Shown: positions 54,015 to 63,310 of the stretch, piece by piece | How positions within the stretch are numbered: the stretch's first letter is position 1 | Layout: each line of letters opens with the position of its first letter | NCBI RefSeq assembly: GCF_029937575.1 | Contig: NZ_JAPYPS010000007.1 | Location: 1 to 64,000 of the forward strand | Source: Nocardioides sp. | Lineage (GTDB): Bacteria; Actinomycetota; Actinomycetes; Propionibacteriales; Nocardioidaceae | Length of the DNA stretch: 64,000 nucleotides | Reading direction: 5' to 3' | Position numbers and translations under genes: made by a program | Notes under the pieces: generated by a model | What the model saw: the letters and a program-made list of their open reading frames with translations, nothing else | Database searches by the model: none | Told to the model about the DNA's origin: nothing

Positions 54015-54470
54015 ATGGGGTCCTTCGAGATCAGCCGCAGCACGTCCGTCGCAGCAGATCCAGCGCTGGTCCACGGGCTCGTCAACGACTTCCACGAGTG
54101 GCAGTCGTGGTCGCCGTGGGAGGGCGTCGACCCCGCGATGGAGCGCACCTACTCCGGCGCGGACAGCGGCGTCGGCGCGCACTACGCGTGGGCGGGCAAC
54201 CGCAAGGCGGGCGAGGGGTCGATGGAGATCGTCGGCTCCAGTCCCGAGCGCATCGACGTCCGGCTGAGCTTCCTCAAGCCGTGGAGGGCAACCAACGACG
54301 TGGCCTTCGAGATCGCCCCGTCCGACGGGGGCACCGTCGTGACCTGGCGGATGTCCGGCGAGCAGCGAGGGCTGATGGCGGTGATCGGCAAGGTGGTCTC
54401 GATGGACCGCCTCGTCGGCAAGGACTTCGAGAAGGGCCTGGCCCGGCTCGCGGCAGTGGCCGAGGCCTGA
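54015..54470 (+). CDS. SRPBCC-family protein
   Basis: A 151-residue START/Bet v1-like protein: [80 protein letters not shown]. These are the blocks of polyketide-cyclase/dehydrase-like SRPBCC proteins that bind small hydrophobic ligands. Probably cytosolic. It is 43 nt upstream of ilvD, which has its own leaderless box. Function unknown. Confidence 0.85.
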   Translation: MGSFEISRSTSVAADPALVHGLVNDFHEWQSWSPWEGVDPAMERTYSGADSGVGAHYAWAGNRKAGEGSMEIVGSSPERIDVRLSFLKPWRATNDVAFEIAPSDGGTVVTWRMSGEQRGLMAVIGKVVSMDRLVGKDFEKGLARLAAVAEA

Positions 54471-54513
54471 ACGCACCTGCGGTCCCGGCGACCCGGCGTC
54501 CTATCCTGAGTCC

Positions 54514-56223
54514 ATGAGCGACGCACCCGGCCGGACCAGCGGACAGCCCGACATCAAGCCACGTTCGCGCGACGTCACCGACGGCCTCGAGCGGGCCGCG
54601 GCGCGCGGGATGCTCCGTGCTGTCGGCATGGGTGACGACGACTTCGCCAAGCCCCAGATCGGTGTCGCGTCCAGCTGGAACGAGATCACCCCCTGCAACC
54701 TGTCCCTGGACCGGCTCGCCAAGGCCGTCAAGAACGGCGTGCACGCCGCCGGCGGCTACCCGCTGGAATTCGGGACGATCTCGGTCTCCGACGGGATCTC
54801 GATGGGCCACGAGGGGATGCACTTCTCGCTGGTCTCGCGCGAGGTCATCGCCGACTCCGTCGAGACGGTGATGATGGCCGAGCGCCTCGACGGCTCGGTG
54901 CTGCTGGCCGGCTGCGACAAGTCGCTGCCGGGCATGATGATGGCCGCCGCCCGCCTCGACCTCGCCTCGGTCTTCCTGTACGCCGGCTCGACGATGCCCG
55001 GCCAGGTCGACGGCAACGACGTGACGATCATCGACGCCTTCGAGGCCGTCGGCGCCTGCCTGGCCGGCAAGATCACCCGCGCCGAGGTCGACCGCATCGA
55101 GCGCGCGATCTGCCCCGGCGAGGGCGCCTGCGGCGGGATGTACACCGCCAACACGATGGCGGCGGTCGCCGAGGCGATCGGGATGTCGCTGCCCGGAAGT
55201 GCCGCCCCGCCGGCCGTCGACCGTCGCCGCGACGGGTTCGCCCACCGCTCCGGCGAGGCGGTCGTGGAGATGCTGCGTCAGGGCATCACCGCGCGCCAGA
55301 TCATGACCAAGCCCGCCTTCGAGAACGCCATCACCGTCGTGATGGCCCTCGGCGGCTCGACCAACGCGGTGCTGCACCTGCTCGCGATGGCCCGCGAGGC
55401 CGAGGTCGACCTGACCCTCGACGACTTCAACCGGGTCGGCGACAAGGTCCCGCACCTGGCCGACCTCAAGCCCTTCGGTCGCTACGTGATGAACGACGTC
55501 GACAAGATCGGCGGCATCCCCGTCGTGATGAAGGCGCTCCTCGACGCCGGCCTGATGCACGGCGACTGCCTGACGGTGACCGGGAGGACGATGGCGGAGA
55601 ACCTCGAGGCGCTGGCGCCGCCGGCGCTCGACGACGACGTCATCCGCAAGCTCGACCGCCCGATCCACGCCACCGGCGGCCTGACGATCCTCACCGGGTC
55701 GTTGGCGCCCGAGGGTGCGGTGGTGAAGTCGGCCGGGTTCGACGAGTCGGTCTTCACCGGCACGGCCCGCGTCTTCGACGGCGAGCGCGCCGCGATGGAT
55801 GCCCTCACCGAGGGAAAGATCGGCGCCGGCGACGTCGTCGTCATCCGCTACGAGGGCCCCAAGGGTGGGCCCGGCATGCGCGAGATGCTCGCGATCACGG
55901 GTGCCATCAAGGGCGCCGGCCTCGGCAAGGACGTCCTGCTGCTGACCGACGGTCGCTTCTCCGGCGGTACGACGGGCCTGTGCGTCGGCCACATCGCCCC
56001 CGAGGCGGCCGACGGGGGACCCGTCGCGTTCGTGCGCGACGGCGACCAGATCACCCTCGACGTCCTCAACCGCTCCCTCGAGGTCGAGCCGGCCGAAGGC
56101 TCCCAGGACTGGGAGGCGCGCAAGGTCGGCTGGGAGCCGCGGCCCCCGAAGTACACCAAGGGCGTGCTCGGCAAGTACGCCCGCACCGTGACGTCCGCCG
56201 CGCACGGTGCGGTGACCGGCTGA
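54514..56223 (+). CDS. ilvD: dihydroxy-acid dehydratase
   Basis: A 569-residue iron-sulfur dehydratase of valine, leucine and isoleucine biosynthesis. Cluster cysteines: C61 (EITPCN), C134 ([11 protein letters not shown]) and C206 ([16 protein letters not shown]). [19 protein letters not shown] holds the catalytic serine block. TATCCT at 54502-54507, 6 nt before the ATG, suggests a leaderless mRNA. Isolated from the other ilv genes. Confidence 0.97.
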   Translation: MSDAPGRTSGQPDIKPRSRDVTDGLERAAARGMLRAVGMGDDDFAKPQIGVASSWNEITPCNLSLDRLAKAVKNGVHAAGGYPLEFGTISVSDGISMGHEGMHFSLVSREVIADSVETVMMAERLDGSVLLAGCDKSLPGMMMAAARLDLASVFLYAGSTMPGQVDGNDVTIIDAFEAVGACLAGKITRAEVDRIERAICPGEGACGGMYTANTMAAVAEAIGMSLPGSAAPPAVDRRRDGFAHRSGEAVVEMLRQGITARQIMTKPAFENAITVVMALGGSTNAVLHLLAMAREAEVDLTLDDFNRVGDKVPHLADLKPFGRYVMNDVDKIGGIPVVMKALLDAGLMHGDCLTVTGRTMAENLEALAPPALDDDVIRKLDRPIHATGGLTILTGSLAPEGAVVKSAGFDESVFTGTARVFDGERAAMDALTEGKIGAGDVVVIRYEGPKGGPGMREMLAITGAIKGAGLGKDVLLLTDGRFSGGTTGLCVGHIAPEAADGGPVAFVRDGDQITLDVLNRSLEVEPAEGSQDWEARKVGWEPRPPKYTKGVLGKYARTVTSAAHGAVTG

Positions 56224-56230
56224 GCGCCCG

Positions 56231-56257
56231 GTGAGCACGGTGAGCACGGTGAGCACC
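56231..56257. repeat. tandem 9-bp repeat after ilvD
   Basis: GTGAGCACG occurs three times head to tail (the last ending in C) between the ilvD stop and the next GTG start. It offers several GTG codons near the start of the next gene, but only the one at 56260 is in frame. Confidence 0.7.
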
Positions 56258-56259
56258 GG

Positions 56260-57285
56260 GTGACGACGGCACCGTTCGCTCGCTCCCGCGGTGCCGCTCT
56301 CGCGCTGGTGGGGGTGGTCGCGCTGCTCGTCCTGGCCGCCGGGGTCGGGTTCTTCGAGGACTCCTCCGCGCCCGCAGATCCTTCGGCGGGCCCGACGGGG
56401 ACCAGCTCACCCGGGACGGCGCCCACGGGCGAGCCCGGCGAGCCCGGCGAGCCCGTCGAGCCTCCTGGACCCGCAGAGCCGCGGACCCGGCGTACCCCCA
56501 ACCCGCCACCGGCCCCCGGCGAGGGCATCTTCGGGCGCAACCGCACCCTGGTCGCCTACTACGGCGCCGCCGGGACCGGCGCCCTCGGCGTGCTGGGGGA
56601 GGGGCCGCCGGACCAGGAGATCGGTCGGCTCGAGCGGGCTGCCGCTGCCTTCGAGCGCCCCGACCGGCCGGTGCAGATCGTCTACGAGCTGATCGTGACG
56701 ATCGCGGACGCCACCCCGGGGCCGGACGGCGACTACAGCCACGACGTGCCCCGGCGTGACGTCGAGCGCTACCTCAAGGCGGCTCGCCGACACGACGCCA
56801 TGCTGCTGCTCGACATCCAGCCCGGCCGGGCCTCGTTCCCCGAGGTCGCCAAGCGGTGGGCGTGGGCGCTCGAAGACCCCCGTGTCGGCCTCGCCCTCGA
56901 CCCGGAGTGGCGGATGGCGCGCGGCGACGTCCCGGGTCGGGTGATCGGCTCGGTCGACGCCTCCGAGGTCAACAAGACATCGCTGTGGCTGGCCAAGCTG
57001 GTGCGCCGCGAGCGGTTGCCGCAGAAGCTCTTCGTGCTGCACCAGTTCCGCACCAGCATGATCGAGCGGATCGACCGGGTCGCCGTACGCCGCCGGCTGG
57101 CCACCGTGCAGCACGTCGACGGCTTCGGCACCCAGCAGCAGAAGATGGCGACGTACGACGCCGTCCTGCGGCCACAGAAGTTCCACCCCGGCTTCAAGCT
57201 GTTCTACGACGAGGACGTCGGGCTGATGGCGCCCGCGCGAGTGCTGAAGGTCCGCCCCCGGGTGCGGTTCGTCAGCTATCAGTAG
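56260..57285 (+). CDS. secreted or membrane-anchored protein of unknown function
   Basis: A 341-residue protein with an N-terminal hydrophobic segment (ALALVGVVALLVLAAGVGFF), a Pro/Gly/Glu-rich linker with GEPGEPGEPVEPPGP, and a folded domain from about residue 90: RTLVAYYGAAGTGALGVLGEG, YELIVTIADATPGPDGDYSHDVP, AMLLLDIQPGRASFPEVAKRW, VGLALDPEWRM, LFVLHQF. The pattern suggests a TIM-barrel-like hydrolase fold, but I cannot name a family. GTG start at 56260. Confidence 0.65.
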   Translation: MTTAPFARSRGAALALVGVVALLVLAAGVGFFEDSSAPADPSAGPTGTSSPGTAPTGEPGEPGEPVEPPGPAEPRTRRTPNPPPAPGEGIFGRNRTLVAYYGAAGTGALGVLGEGPPDQEIGRLERAAAAFERPDRPVQIVYELIVTIADATPGPDGDYSHDVPRRDVERYLKAARRHDAMLLLDIQPGRASFPEVAKRWAWALEDPRVGLALDPEWRMARGDVPGRVIGSVDASEVNKTSLWLAKLVRRERLPQKLFVLHQFRTSMIERIDRVAVRRRLATVQHVDGFGTQQQKMATYDAVLRPQKFHPGFKLFYDEDVGLMAPARVLKVRPRVRFVSYQ

Positions 57286-57353
57286 CGGCCTCATCGTCGC
57301 CGCAGTCCACGCGGATCGCGTCAGGCCGCGCGCCTCGGCTCGGTCGGGGGCAA

Positions 57354-57405
57354 CGGGTCGTGTGCCTGAGAACGGTCCATGAGTCGCTCCCAGGCACACG
57401 ACCCG
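57354..57405. terminator. long perfect inverted repeat between convergent genes
   Basis: CGGGTCGTGTGCCTG at 57354-57368 is repeated exactly inverted (CAGGCACACGACCCG) at 57391-57405 around a 22-nt loop. It lies between the secreted-protein gene and the convergent VOC gene, so a bidirectional terminator is the simplest reading. No U-tract is present and the loop is long. Confidence 0.6.
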
Positions 57406-57437
57406 ACCCGGGAGGGTGCCCTGCGCGGACCACCCGG

Positions 57438-57851
57438 TCACTGCACCAGCAGGCAGAAGGGGTGGCCTGCGGGGTCGGCGAGCACGTAGAGCGGCTCGTC
57501 GTGGTCCTGCGCGCGGTCGTGGAGCAGTCGGGCACCCAGCTCCTCGGCCCGTCGGCGGTGCCGCTCGAGCTCCTCGACACTGCTGACCGTGAAGTCCAGG
57601 TGCATCTGCAGGGGCACGTCCTCGGCCGGCCAGGTCGGCGCCGTGGTGTCGCGCTTCTCCTGCACCGCCAGCACCCGGCGGCCGTCGTCGTCGAGCAGGA
57701 CGAGCCAGTCCGCGTCGTCGGGGGCGCCGTCGCCCGGCGGCTCCTCGCCGTCGCGGTAGTGCAGGCCGAGGAGCACGCGGTAGAACTCCGCGAGCCTCCG
57801 ACAGTCGCGCGCATCGATCGCGGTGTGCAGCAGCCTGGGGTGGTCGGGCAT
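57438..57851 (-). CDS. VOC (glyoxalase/bleomycin-resistance) family protein
   Basis: A 137-residue protein with two beta-alpha-beta-beta-beta units: RLLHTAIDARDCRRLAEFYRVLLGL and MHLDFTVSSVEELERHRRRAEELGARLL, ending VLADPAGHPFCLLV. Residues H (LLHTAID), H (MHLDFT) and the late Asp are at metal-binding-like positions. The ATG at 57851 is chosen over a start at 57911. Substrate unknown. Confidence 0.85.
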   Translation of the reverse strand: MPDHPRLLHTAIDARDCRRLAEFYRVLLGLHYRDGEEPPGDGAPDDADWLVLLDDDGRRVLAVQEKRDTTAPTWPAEDVPLQMHLDFTVSSVEELERHRRRAEELGARLLHDRAQDHDEPLYVLADPAGHPFCLLVQ

Positions 57852-57880
57852 CGGGTCACCTTTCGTCGGTCCGTGGTCGA

Positions 57881-57959
57881 GGTGGTTGTTCGGGTCACCG
57901 GGTTTCGACACGCTCGGTCACGGGCTCGTTCCTCGCCCGTGCTCGCTGCTCAACCACCG
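57881..57959. repeat. REP-like palindromic element
   Basis: The outer arms GGTGGTTG (57881-57888) and CAACCACC (57951-57958) flank GGTTTCGACACGCTCG, then an inner hairpin CACGGGC (57919-57925)/GCCCGTG (57935-57941), and GCTCGCTGCTCAACCACCG. I recognise this TTTCGACACGCTC...GCTGCTCAACCACC pattern as a short repeat dispersed in intergenic regions of Nocardioides-type genomes. It lies between the VOC and Eis-like genes. Confidence 0.6.
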
Positions 57960-57961
57960 AC

Positions 57962-57991
57962 GATCACGCCCTCGCGAGCTCGGGCGTGATC
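57962..57991 (-). terminator. hairpin terminator after the Eis-like gene
   Basis: GATCACGCCC (57962-57971) and GGGCGTGATC (57982-57991) form a perfect 10-bp stem that begins at the stop codon of the minus-strand Eis-like gene. Confidence 0.65.
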
Positions 57992-59189
57992 AGAAGTAGT
58001 CGCGCACGTGCAGCGGACGACCGCCCAGGAGCGCGTCGAGCACCCGGTCGTGGGTGTCGGGGCCGGCGAGGTGGTCGAGCATCCGCAGGTTGGCGCATGA
58101 CTGCGCGCCGGCGAAGACGAGGGCGAGCCCCTGCGTGGTGAACGTCGGGACGTCGCCGGCCACGGCCACCCGTCCGCACGTCGCGGTGCCGTTGCTGACA
58201 GTGATGCGGAAACCGCCGTCGGCGCGTCCGAGCCGGTCGCCCGCGACGGCGAGGTCGATCTCGATGTCGCCCAGCCCGGGCAGCGTCGGTGCCGCCACCG
58301 TGAGGGCGCCGGCGAGGTCGCTGACGCGCAGCATGTAGGGGTGACGCGCCACGACGCGCCAGGTGGCGGAGGGGAGGACCAGCCGCGCGGGGTCGTGACC
58401 CGACGACGAGAGCCGGGACCGCCCGGCGACCGAGGAGAACGACCCGAACATCCGCCACAGGGCGCGGTAGCCGTCCAGCGAGGCCGCGAGCAGGTCGTGC
58501 ACCTCCAGCACGGAGGTGGCCGGGTCGTAGTCGGCGCCGCGGTCCCACGTGGCGTAGCCGACCACCTGGTCGTCGGCGTCCACGGCCAGGCTGACTGCCG
58601 TGGCTTCGTCGAGGAGCTCGGCGTCCGTGGTGGCGAACCGGGGGCCGGTGCGGGTGAGCGGGCCGTTCTGCGCCGCTGCCCACCGGTCGTAGAGCGCCCG
58701 GACGGCGGGGACGTCCTCGACGCGGGCCCGTCGGGTGCGCGTCGCCGTCGGTGGTCGCACCCCGCTCAGCTCGGCGGTGGCGACCTCGACGGTGTCGAGG
58801 CTGGTCACGACCTCGTAGCCGAGCGAGCGATAGATGCCGTTGGCGGTCGGGTACAGCGTCGAGAGCACCTCGCCCCGTTCGGCCGCGGCGCCGAGCGCGG
58901 CCTCGAAGAGCGGCTGCAGCAGCCCCGCCCCCCGACGCTCGGGGGCGACGGTGACCCCGGCGATCCCACACGTGGGCACCCGGCGCCCGTGCCACCAGGA
59001 CTCGTAGGTGTGCCCCACGACCCGGGCGACGAGTTCGCCGTCGTCGACGGCACCCCACACGTCCCGACCCTGAGGCAGCGAGGTCGGGGCCTCGGGCGGG
59101 GTGGCCGGGTACGGCGGCGTACCGAACGCCTCGGCGCCCAGCCGGAACTGCGCCGCATGGTCGTCGAGGGTCAGGGTGCGGATGTCCAC
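57990..59189 (-). CDS. Eis-family GNAT acetyltransferase
   Basis: A 399-residue protein with the Eis layout: N-terminal GNAT domain with the acetyl-CoA loop VTVAPERRGAGLLQPLF, second GNAT-like domain (DYDPATSVLEVHDLLAASLDGYRALWRMFGSF), and a C-terminal sterol-carrier-like domain. The chain ends in YF, as in Eis, where the C-terminal carboxylate takes part in catalysis. GTG start with TACGGT 6 nt upstream on the minus strand (leaderless). Eis enzymes acetylate aminoglycosides and proteins; the physiological substrate here is unknown. Confidence 0.87.
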   Translation of the reverse strand: MDIRTLTLDDHAAQFRLGAEAFGTPPYPATPPEAPTSLPQGRDVWGAVDDGELVARVVGHTYESWWHGRRVPTCGIAGVTVAPERRGAGLLQPLFEAALGAAAERGEVLSTLYPTANGIYRSLGYEVVTSLDTVEVATAELSGVRPPTATRTRRARVEDVPAVRALYDRWAAAQNGPLTRTGPRFATTDAELLDEATAVSLAVDADDQVVGYATWDRGADYDPATSVLEVHDLLAASLDGYRALWRMFGSFSSVAGRSRLSSSGHDPARLVLPSATWRVVARHPYMLRVSDLAGALTVAAPTLPGLGDIEIDLAVAGDRLGRADGGFRITVSNGTATCGRVAVAGDVPTFTTQGLALVFAGAQSCANLRMLDHLAGPDTHDRVLDALLGGRPLHVRDYF

Positions 59190-59221
59190 GCCGCAACCGT
59201 AGGGCCGCGGCGAGCCGTCGG

Positions 59222-60772
59222 CTACCAGGTGTCGACGGTGCGCCCGCTGCCGCGAAGCCGTCCATGACGAGCGGCGGCGTCCAGCAGGCGCACCAGGACC
59301 CCGCGCGTCTGAGCCGGGTCGATCACGTCGTCGATCTCGAAGTGCCGCGCGACGTTGAGCGCCGTCGAGTGCTGCTGGGCGTACGCCGTGAGCTCGCGCA
59401 CCTGCGCCTCACGCTCCTCGGGGTCCGCGATCGCCTCGAGCTCGCGTCGCATCGAGAGTCGTACGGCACCCTCCAGGCCCATCGCCCCCAGGTGGGCGCC
59501 CGGCCAGGCGAGGGTCATCAGCGGCTCGTGGGTGCTGCCGCCGAGCATCGCCTGCGCGCCCAGTCCGTACCCACGACGCAGCACCACACCGATGAGCGGC
59601 ACCTCCATCGCCGCCGCGGCGACCAGCAGCCGGGAGGTGTGGCGGACCAGGCCGGTGCGCTCGGCCTCGGCGCCGACCATCATCCCCGGGGTGTCGACCA
59701 GGGAGACGACGGGGAAGCCCCACGCGTCGCAGAGCTGGAGGAACCGCGCCGCCTTGTCGCCGGCGTCAGCCGTGATGGCGCCGGCCATGTGGCGGGTGTC
59801 GTTGGCGAGGAAGCCGACGCTGCGCCCCTCGATGCGTCCCAGGGCGGTGTACACCTCGGGGGCGAACGCGGCGCGGAGCACCGTCACCGAGTCGACGTCA
59901 GCGATGGCCTCGAGGATCGGCTCCACGGCGTACGACGTGCGCTCGCCGTCGGGCACCGCGTCGCGCAGGCCGACCTGCTCGGCCTCGCTCGGCGCCGACC
60001 AGTCCTCCTCGCGCCCCAGGAAGTAGCCGACGAGTGCGCGGGCGGCGTCCACGGCCTCGCCGTCCTCGACGGCCAGGTCGACGACCCCGTTGGCCGTCAT
60101 CACGTCGAGCGGACCGACGTCGGCCGCGGCCACCTCACCTAGCCCGCCGCCCGCGATCATCGCCGGCCCGCCCATGCCCAGCGACGCCTGGGGCGTCGCC
60201 ACGATCAGGTCCGAGCACCCGGCGATGACGGCGTTGCCGGCGAAGCAGTTGTCCTCGACGACCGCGATCCGCGGCACCTTCCCCGACAGCCGGGCCCACG
60301 CGGCGAACGTCGTGACGTCGAGCGCGGAGACGAGCGGGATGTCGGTGTCCCCAGGTCGCCCGCCGCCGCCGGCGGCGAAGAACACGGTGGGCAGGGCCAG
60401 CCGCCCGATGACGTCGAGGAGCCGGTCGGTCTTGCGGTGCCCGCGCATGCCCTGGGTGCCGGCCATCACGAGGTAGTCGTAGGACAGCACCGCGACCTGG
60501 TGCCCGTCGATGGTGGCCAGGCCGCCGACGATGCCGTCGGCGACGGTGCGGTCCAGCAGGTCGTCGTCCGAGCGCTTGTCGGACTGGGCGGCGGTGACGA
60601 ACCGGCCGTACTCCACGAAGCTGCCCGCGTCGACCAACGCCCCGATCTGCTCACGCGCAGTGCGGCCGCCCCGCGCGTGCAGCTTCTCGACCGCCTCGGG
60701 TCGCGCGGCGTCCTCGGTGAGCGCCTTCCGGGCGAGGACCTCGAGCAGCGCTGGCCTGATATCCGATGGCAT
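59222..60772 (-). CDS. acyl-CoA carboxylase carboxyltransferase (beta) subunit
   Basis: A 516-residue carboxyltransferase with both crotonase-like halves. N-terminal half: KLHARGGRTAREQIGALVDAGSF, GGGGRPGDTDIPL, GGPAMIAGGGLGEV. C-terminal half: FLQLCDAWGFPVVSLVDTPGMMVG and LRRGYGLGAQAMLGGS. It transfers carboxyl from carboxybiotin to an acyl-CoA. No biotin-carboxylase subunit is nearby. TACACT (60780-60785) sits 7 nt before the ATG on the minus strand. The acyl-CoA substrate (acetyl, propionyl or other) is not evident. Confidence 0.9.
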   Translation of the reverse strand: MPSDIRPALLEVLARKALTEDAARPEAVEKLHARGGRTAREQIGALVDAGSFVEYGRFVTAAQSDKRSDDDLLDRTVADGIVGGLATIDGHQVAVLSYDYLVMAGTQGMRGHRKTDRLLDVIGRLALPTVFFAAGGGGRPGDTDIPLVSALDVTTFAAWARLSGKVPRIAVVEDNCFAGNAVIAGCSDLIVATPQASLGMGGPAMIAGGGLGEVAAADVGPLDVMTANGVVDLAVEDGEAVDAARALVGYFLGREEDWSAPSEAEQVGLRDAVPDGERTSYAVEPILEAIADVDSVTVLRAAFAPEVYTALGRIEGRSVGFLANDTRHMAGAITADAGDKAARFLQLCDAWGFPVVSLVDTPGMMVGAEAERTGLVRHTSRLLVAAAAMEVPLIGVVLRRGYGLGAQAMLGGSTHEPLMTLAWPGAHLGAMGLEGAVRLSMRRELEAIADPEEREAQVRELTAYAQQHSTALNVARHFEIDDVIDPAQTRGVLVRLLDAAARHGRLRGSGRTVDTW

Positions 60773-60855
60773 GGGCGCGAGTGTAGGAGGAGGATCCGGG
60801 CGCGGTCCCTCACCTGGTCGCGTTCTGCGTGCAGGCTCGCCCGTAGGCTCGGCTG

Positions 60856-62064
60856 GTGACTGTCTGCACCGCTGCTGATCTCGACCTCGCCGACCCGCTG
60901 GCGGCGCACCGTGACCTCTTCGTCGGCACCGAGACCCCGCTGGTCTACCTCGACGGCAACTCCCTGGGTCGGCCGCTGCGCACCACGCCCGAGCGCCTGC
61001 GCGCCTTCGTCGAGGAGGAGTGGGCCGGTCGGCTGATCCGCGGCTGGGACGAGCGCTGGATGGACCTGCCCGAGGTGCTCGGCGATGCGATCGGAGCCCA
61101 GATCCTCGGTGCCTCCACGGGTCAGACGATCGTGGGCGACTCCACGACCGTGCTGCTCTACAAGCTGATGCGAGCCGCGGTGGCGCTGCGCCCGGGTCGC
61201 ACCGAGATCGTGATGGACCGCGACAACTTCCCCACGGACCGGTACGTCGCCGACGGCGTCGCCCGCGAGTGCGGGCTGACCCTGCGCTGGATCGACGTCG
61301 ACACCGCCGCGGGGGTCACTGCCGAGCAGCTCGCCGCGGTCGTGGGGGAGCAGACCGCGCTCGTCTCGCTGAGCCACGTCGCCTACCGATCGGCGTGGAT
61401 CGCCGACGCGGGCGCGCTGACCCGGATCGCCCACGACGCCGGGGCCCTGGTCCTGTGGGACCTGTCCCACTCGGCCGGCTCGGTGCCGATGGCGCTGGAC
61501 GACTGGGACGTCGACCTCGCGGTCGGCTGCACCTACAAGTACCTCAACGGCGGTCCCGGCTCGCCGGCGTTCGCCTTCGTCGCGGAGCGACTGCTCGACG
61601 ACGTCGTTCAGCCGATCCAGGGGTGGCTCGGGGCGGCGGACCCGTTCCTGATGGGACCGACGTACCACCCGGCCGACGGCATCCGGCGCATCCTGTCGGG
61701 CACCCCGCCCGTGGTCGGGATGCTCGCGCTGCAGGACATGCTCCAGCTCCTCTCGCGGGTCGGCATGGTCGCGGTGCGGGAGAAGTCGATCGGCCTGACG
61801 AGCTACGCCGTGGACCGGGCGGCCGAGCTGCTGCCCGAGGTGGCGCTGGCCTCACCCGCCGAGGCCTCGCTGCGCGGCGGGCACGTCACGTTCACGCACC
61901 CGTTGATGGGCGAGGTCACCGCGGCGCTGTGGGAGCGCGACGTGATCCCCGACTACCGCGACCCCCACGGCCTGCGCCTCGGGCTCTCGCCGCTGTCCAC
62001 GTCGTACGACGAGGTCGAGCGGGGGCTGCAGGCGGTGCGAGAGGTGCTCGACTCCCTTGGCTGA
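60856..62064 (+). CDS. kynU: kynureninase-type aminotransferase class V enzyme
   Basis: A 402-residue PLP enzyme. VYLDGNSLGRPLRTTP opens it, WAGRLIRGWDERWMDLP and VGDSTTVLLYKLM follow, and K228 in GCTYKYLNGGPGSPAF is the PLP lysine in the kynureninase-specific context. It cleaves kynurenine or 3-hydroxykynurenine to anthranilate or 3-hydroxyanthranilate. GTG start with TAGGCT at 60844-60849. No kynurenine 3-monooxygenase or dioxygenase is nearby. The stop overlaps the MFS start. Confidence 0.9.
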   Translation: MTVCTAADLDLADPLAAHRDLFVGTETPLVYLDGNSLGRPLRTTPERLRAFVEEEWAGRLIRGWDERWMDLPEVLGDAIGAQILGASTGQTIVGDSTTVLLYKLMRAAVALRPGRTEIVMDRDNFPTDRYVADGVARECGLTLRWIDVDTAAGVTAEQLAAVVGEQTALVSLSHVAYRSAWIADAGALTRIAHDAGALVLWDLSHSAGSVPMALDDWDVDLAVGCTYKYLNGGPGSPAFAFVAERLLDDVVQPIQGWLGAADPFLMGPTYHPADGIRRILSGTPPVVGMLALQDMLQLLSRVGMVAVREKSIGLTSYAVDRAAELLPEVALASPAEASLRGGHVTFTHPLMGEVTAALWERDVIPDYRDPHGLRLGLSPLSTSYDEVERGLQAVREVLDSLG

Positions 62065-63310
62065 GAAGTCCCGCGCCCGATCGGCCGAGGTCGCCAGGGT
62101 TCCGATCCCGGCCGAGATCAAGGTCCTCGTCGCCTCCGCCTTCGTGATCGCGATCGGCTTCGGCCTGGTCTCGCCGGTCCTGCCGGCCTATGCGCGCAGC
62201 TTCGACGTCGGCGTCGCCGCGGCGTCGTTCGTGGTCTCGATCTTCGCGATGTTCCGCCTCGCCTTCGCACCGGTCGGCGGCGCGCTGGTCAAGCGGCTGG
62301 GGGAGCGACCGGTCTACCTGACCGGCCTCACGCTCGTGGCCGCATCGTCGTTGGCCACGGCCTTCGCGCAGTCCTACTACCAGCTGCTGATCTTCCGGGG
62401 GCTCGGCGGGATCGGCTCGACGATGTTCACGATCTCGGCGATGGCGCTGCTCGTGCGGCTCGCGCCGCCCACGATCCGCGGACGCGTCTCCTCGGCGTAC
62501 GCGTCCTCCTTCCTCATCGGCGGGATGGTCGGGCCGCTCGTGGGGGGCGCCCTGGCGGGCTTCGGCCTGCGGGTGCCGTTCGTCGCCTACGCCGTCGCGC
62601 TGATGGCGGCCGCCGCGGTGGTCGGGATCCGGCTGTCCGGGGCGCGGTTGCGTCCCACGGGGTCCGGGCCGCCGGCACCGCCGATGCTGCTGCGCGAGGC
62701 CCTGGCGATCCCCGCCTACCGCGCCGCACTCGGCTCGGCCTTCGCCAACGGGTGGTGCAACTTCGGCGTCCGGGTCGCCGTGATCCCGCAGTTCGCGCTC
62801 GTGGTCCGCGACGACACGTGGGTCGCCGGTGTCGCGCTCGCTCTCGCAGCCCTCGGTACGGCGGCCACCCTGCAGGTCGCGGGTCGACTCGCCGACACCC
62901 TCGGACGCCGGCCCCTGGTGATCGTGGGGCTGCTCGCCACGGGGCTCACGTTGGGGCTGATCGGCCTCAGCGGCAACCTCGTGGTGCTGCTGCTCCTCTC
63001 GGCGCTGTCCGGTCTGGGCGCCGGCCTGGTCAACCCAGGCAACCAGGCCACGGTGGCCGACGTCATCGGCGCCGAGCGCTCGGGCGGCACCGTGCTGAGC
63101 ACCTTCCAGATGGCGCAGGACGCGGGGGCGATCCTCGGGCCGGTGCTGGTCGGCGTCGTCGCCGACCAGGTCGGCTTCGGGTGGGCCTTCGCCGTCACCG
63201 GCCTCGTCAGCCTGCTCGCCGTACTCCCGTGGTTGGTGGCCCAGGAGACGCTCCAGCGGGAGGCGCCTGGCGCGGCTAGTGCACCTGACCCACTGCCGAC
63301 GTCGGAGTGA
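62057..63310 (+). CDS. MFS transporter (12-TM)
   Basis: A 417-residue polytopic protein: VASAFVIAIGFGLVSPVLPAYARSF, motif A-like GGALVKRLGERPVYL, SYASSFLIGGMVGPLVGGALAG and AGRLADTLGRRPLVIVGLLATG for the second-half motif A. Twelve helices are likely. It starts with TTG at 62057, overlapping the kynU stop by 8 nt, so it may export or import a kynurenine-pathway metabolite. The 3' end overlaps a convergent PPOX gene by 35 nt. Confidence 0.86.
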   Translation: MAEKSRARSAEVARVPIPAEIKVLVASAFVIAIGFGLVSPVLPAYARSFDVGVAAASFVVSIFAMFRLAFAPVGGALVKRLGERPVYLTGLTLVAASSLATAFAQSYYQLLIFRGLGGIGSTMFTISAMALLVRLAPPTIRGRVSSAYASSFLIGGMVGPLVGGALAGFGLRVPFVAYAVALMAAAAVVGIRLSGARLRPTGSGPPAPPMLLREALAIPAYRAALGSAFANGWCNFGVRVAVIPQFALVVRDDTWVAGVALALAALGTAATLQVAGRLADTLGRRPLVIVGLLATGLTLGLIGLSGNLVVLLLLSALSGLGAGLVNPGNQATVADVIGAERSGGTVLSTFQMAQDAGAILGPVLVGVVADQVGFGWAFAVTGLVSLLAVLPWLVAQETLQREAPGAASAPDPLPTSE

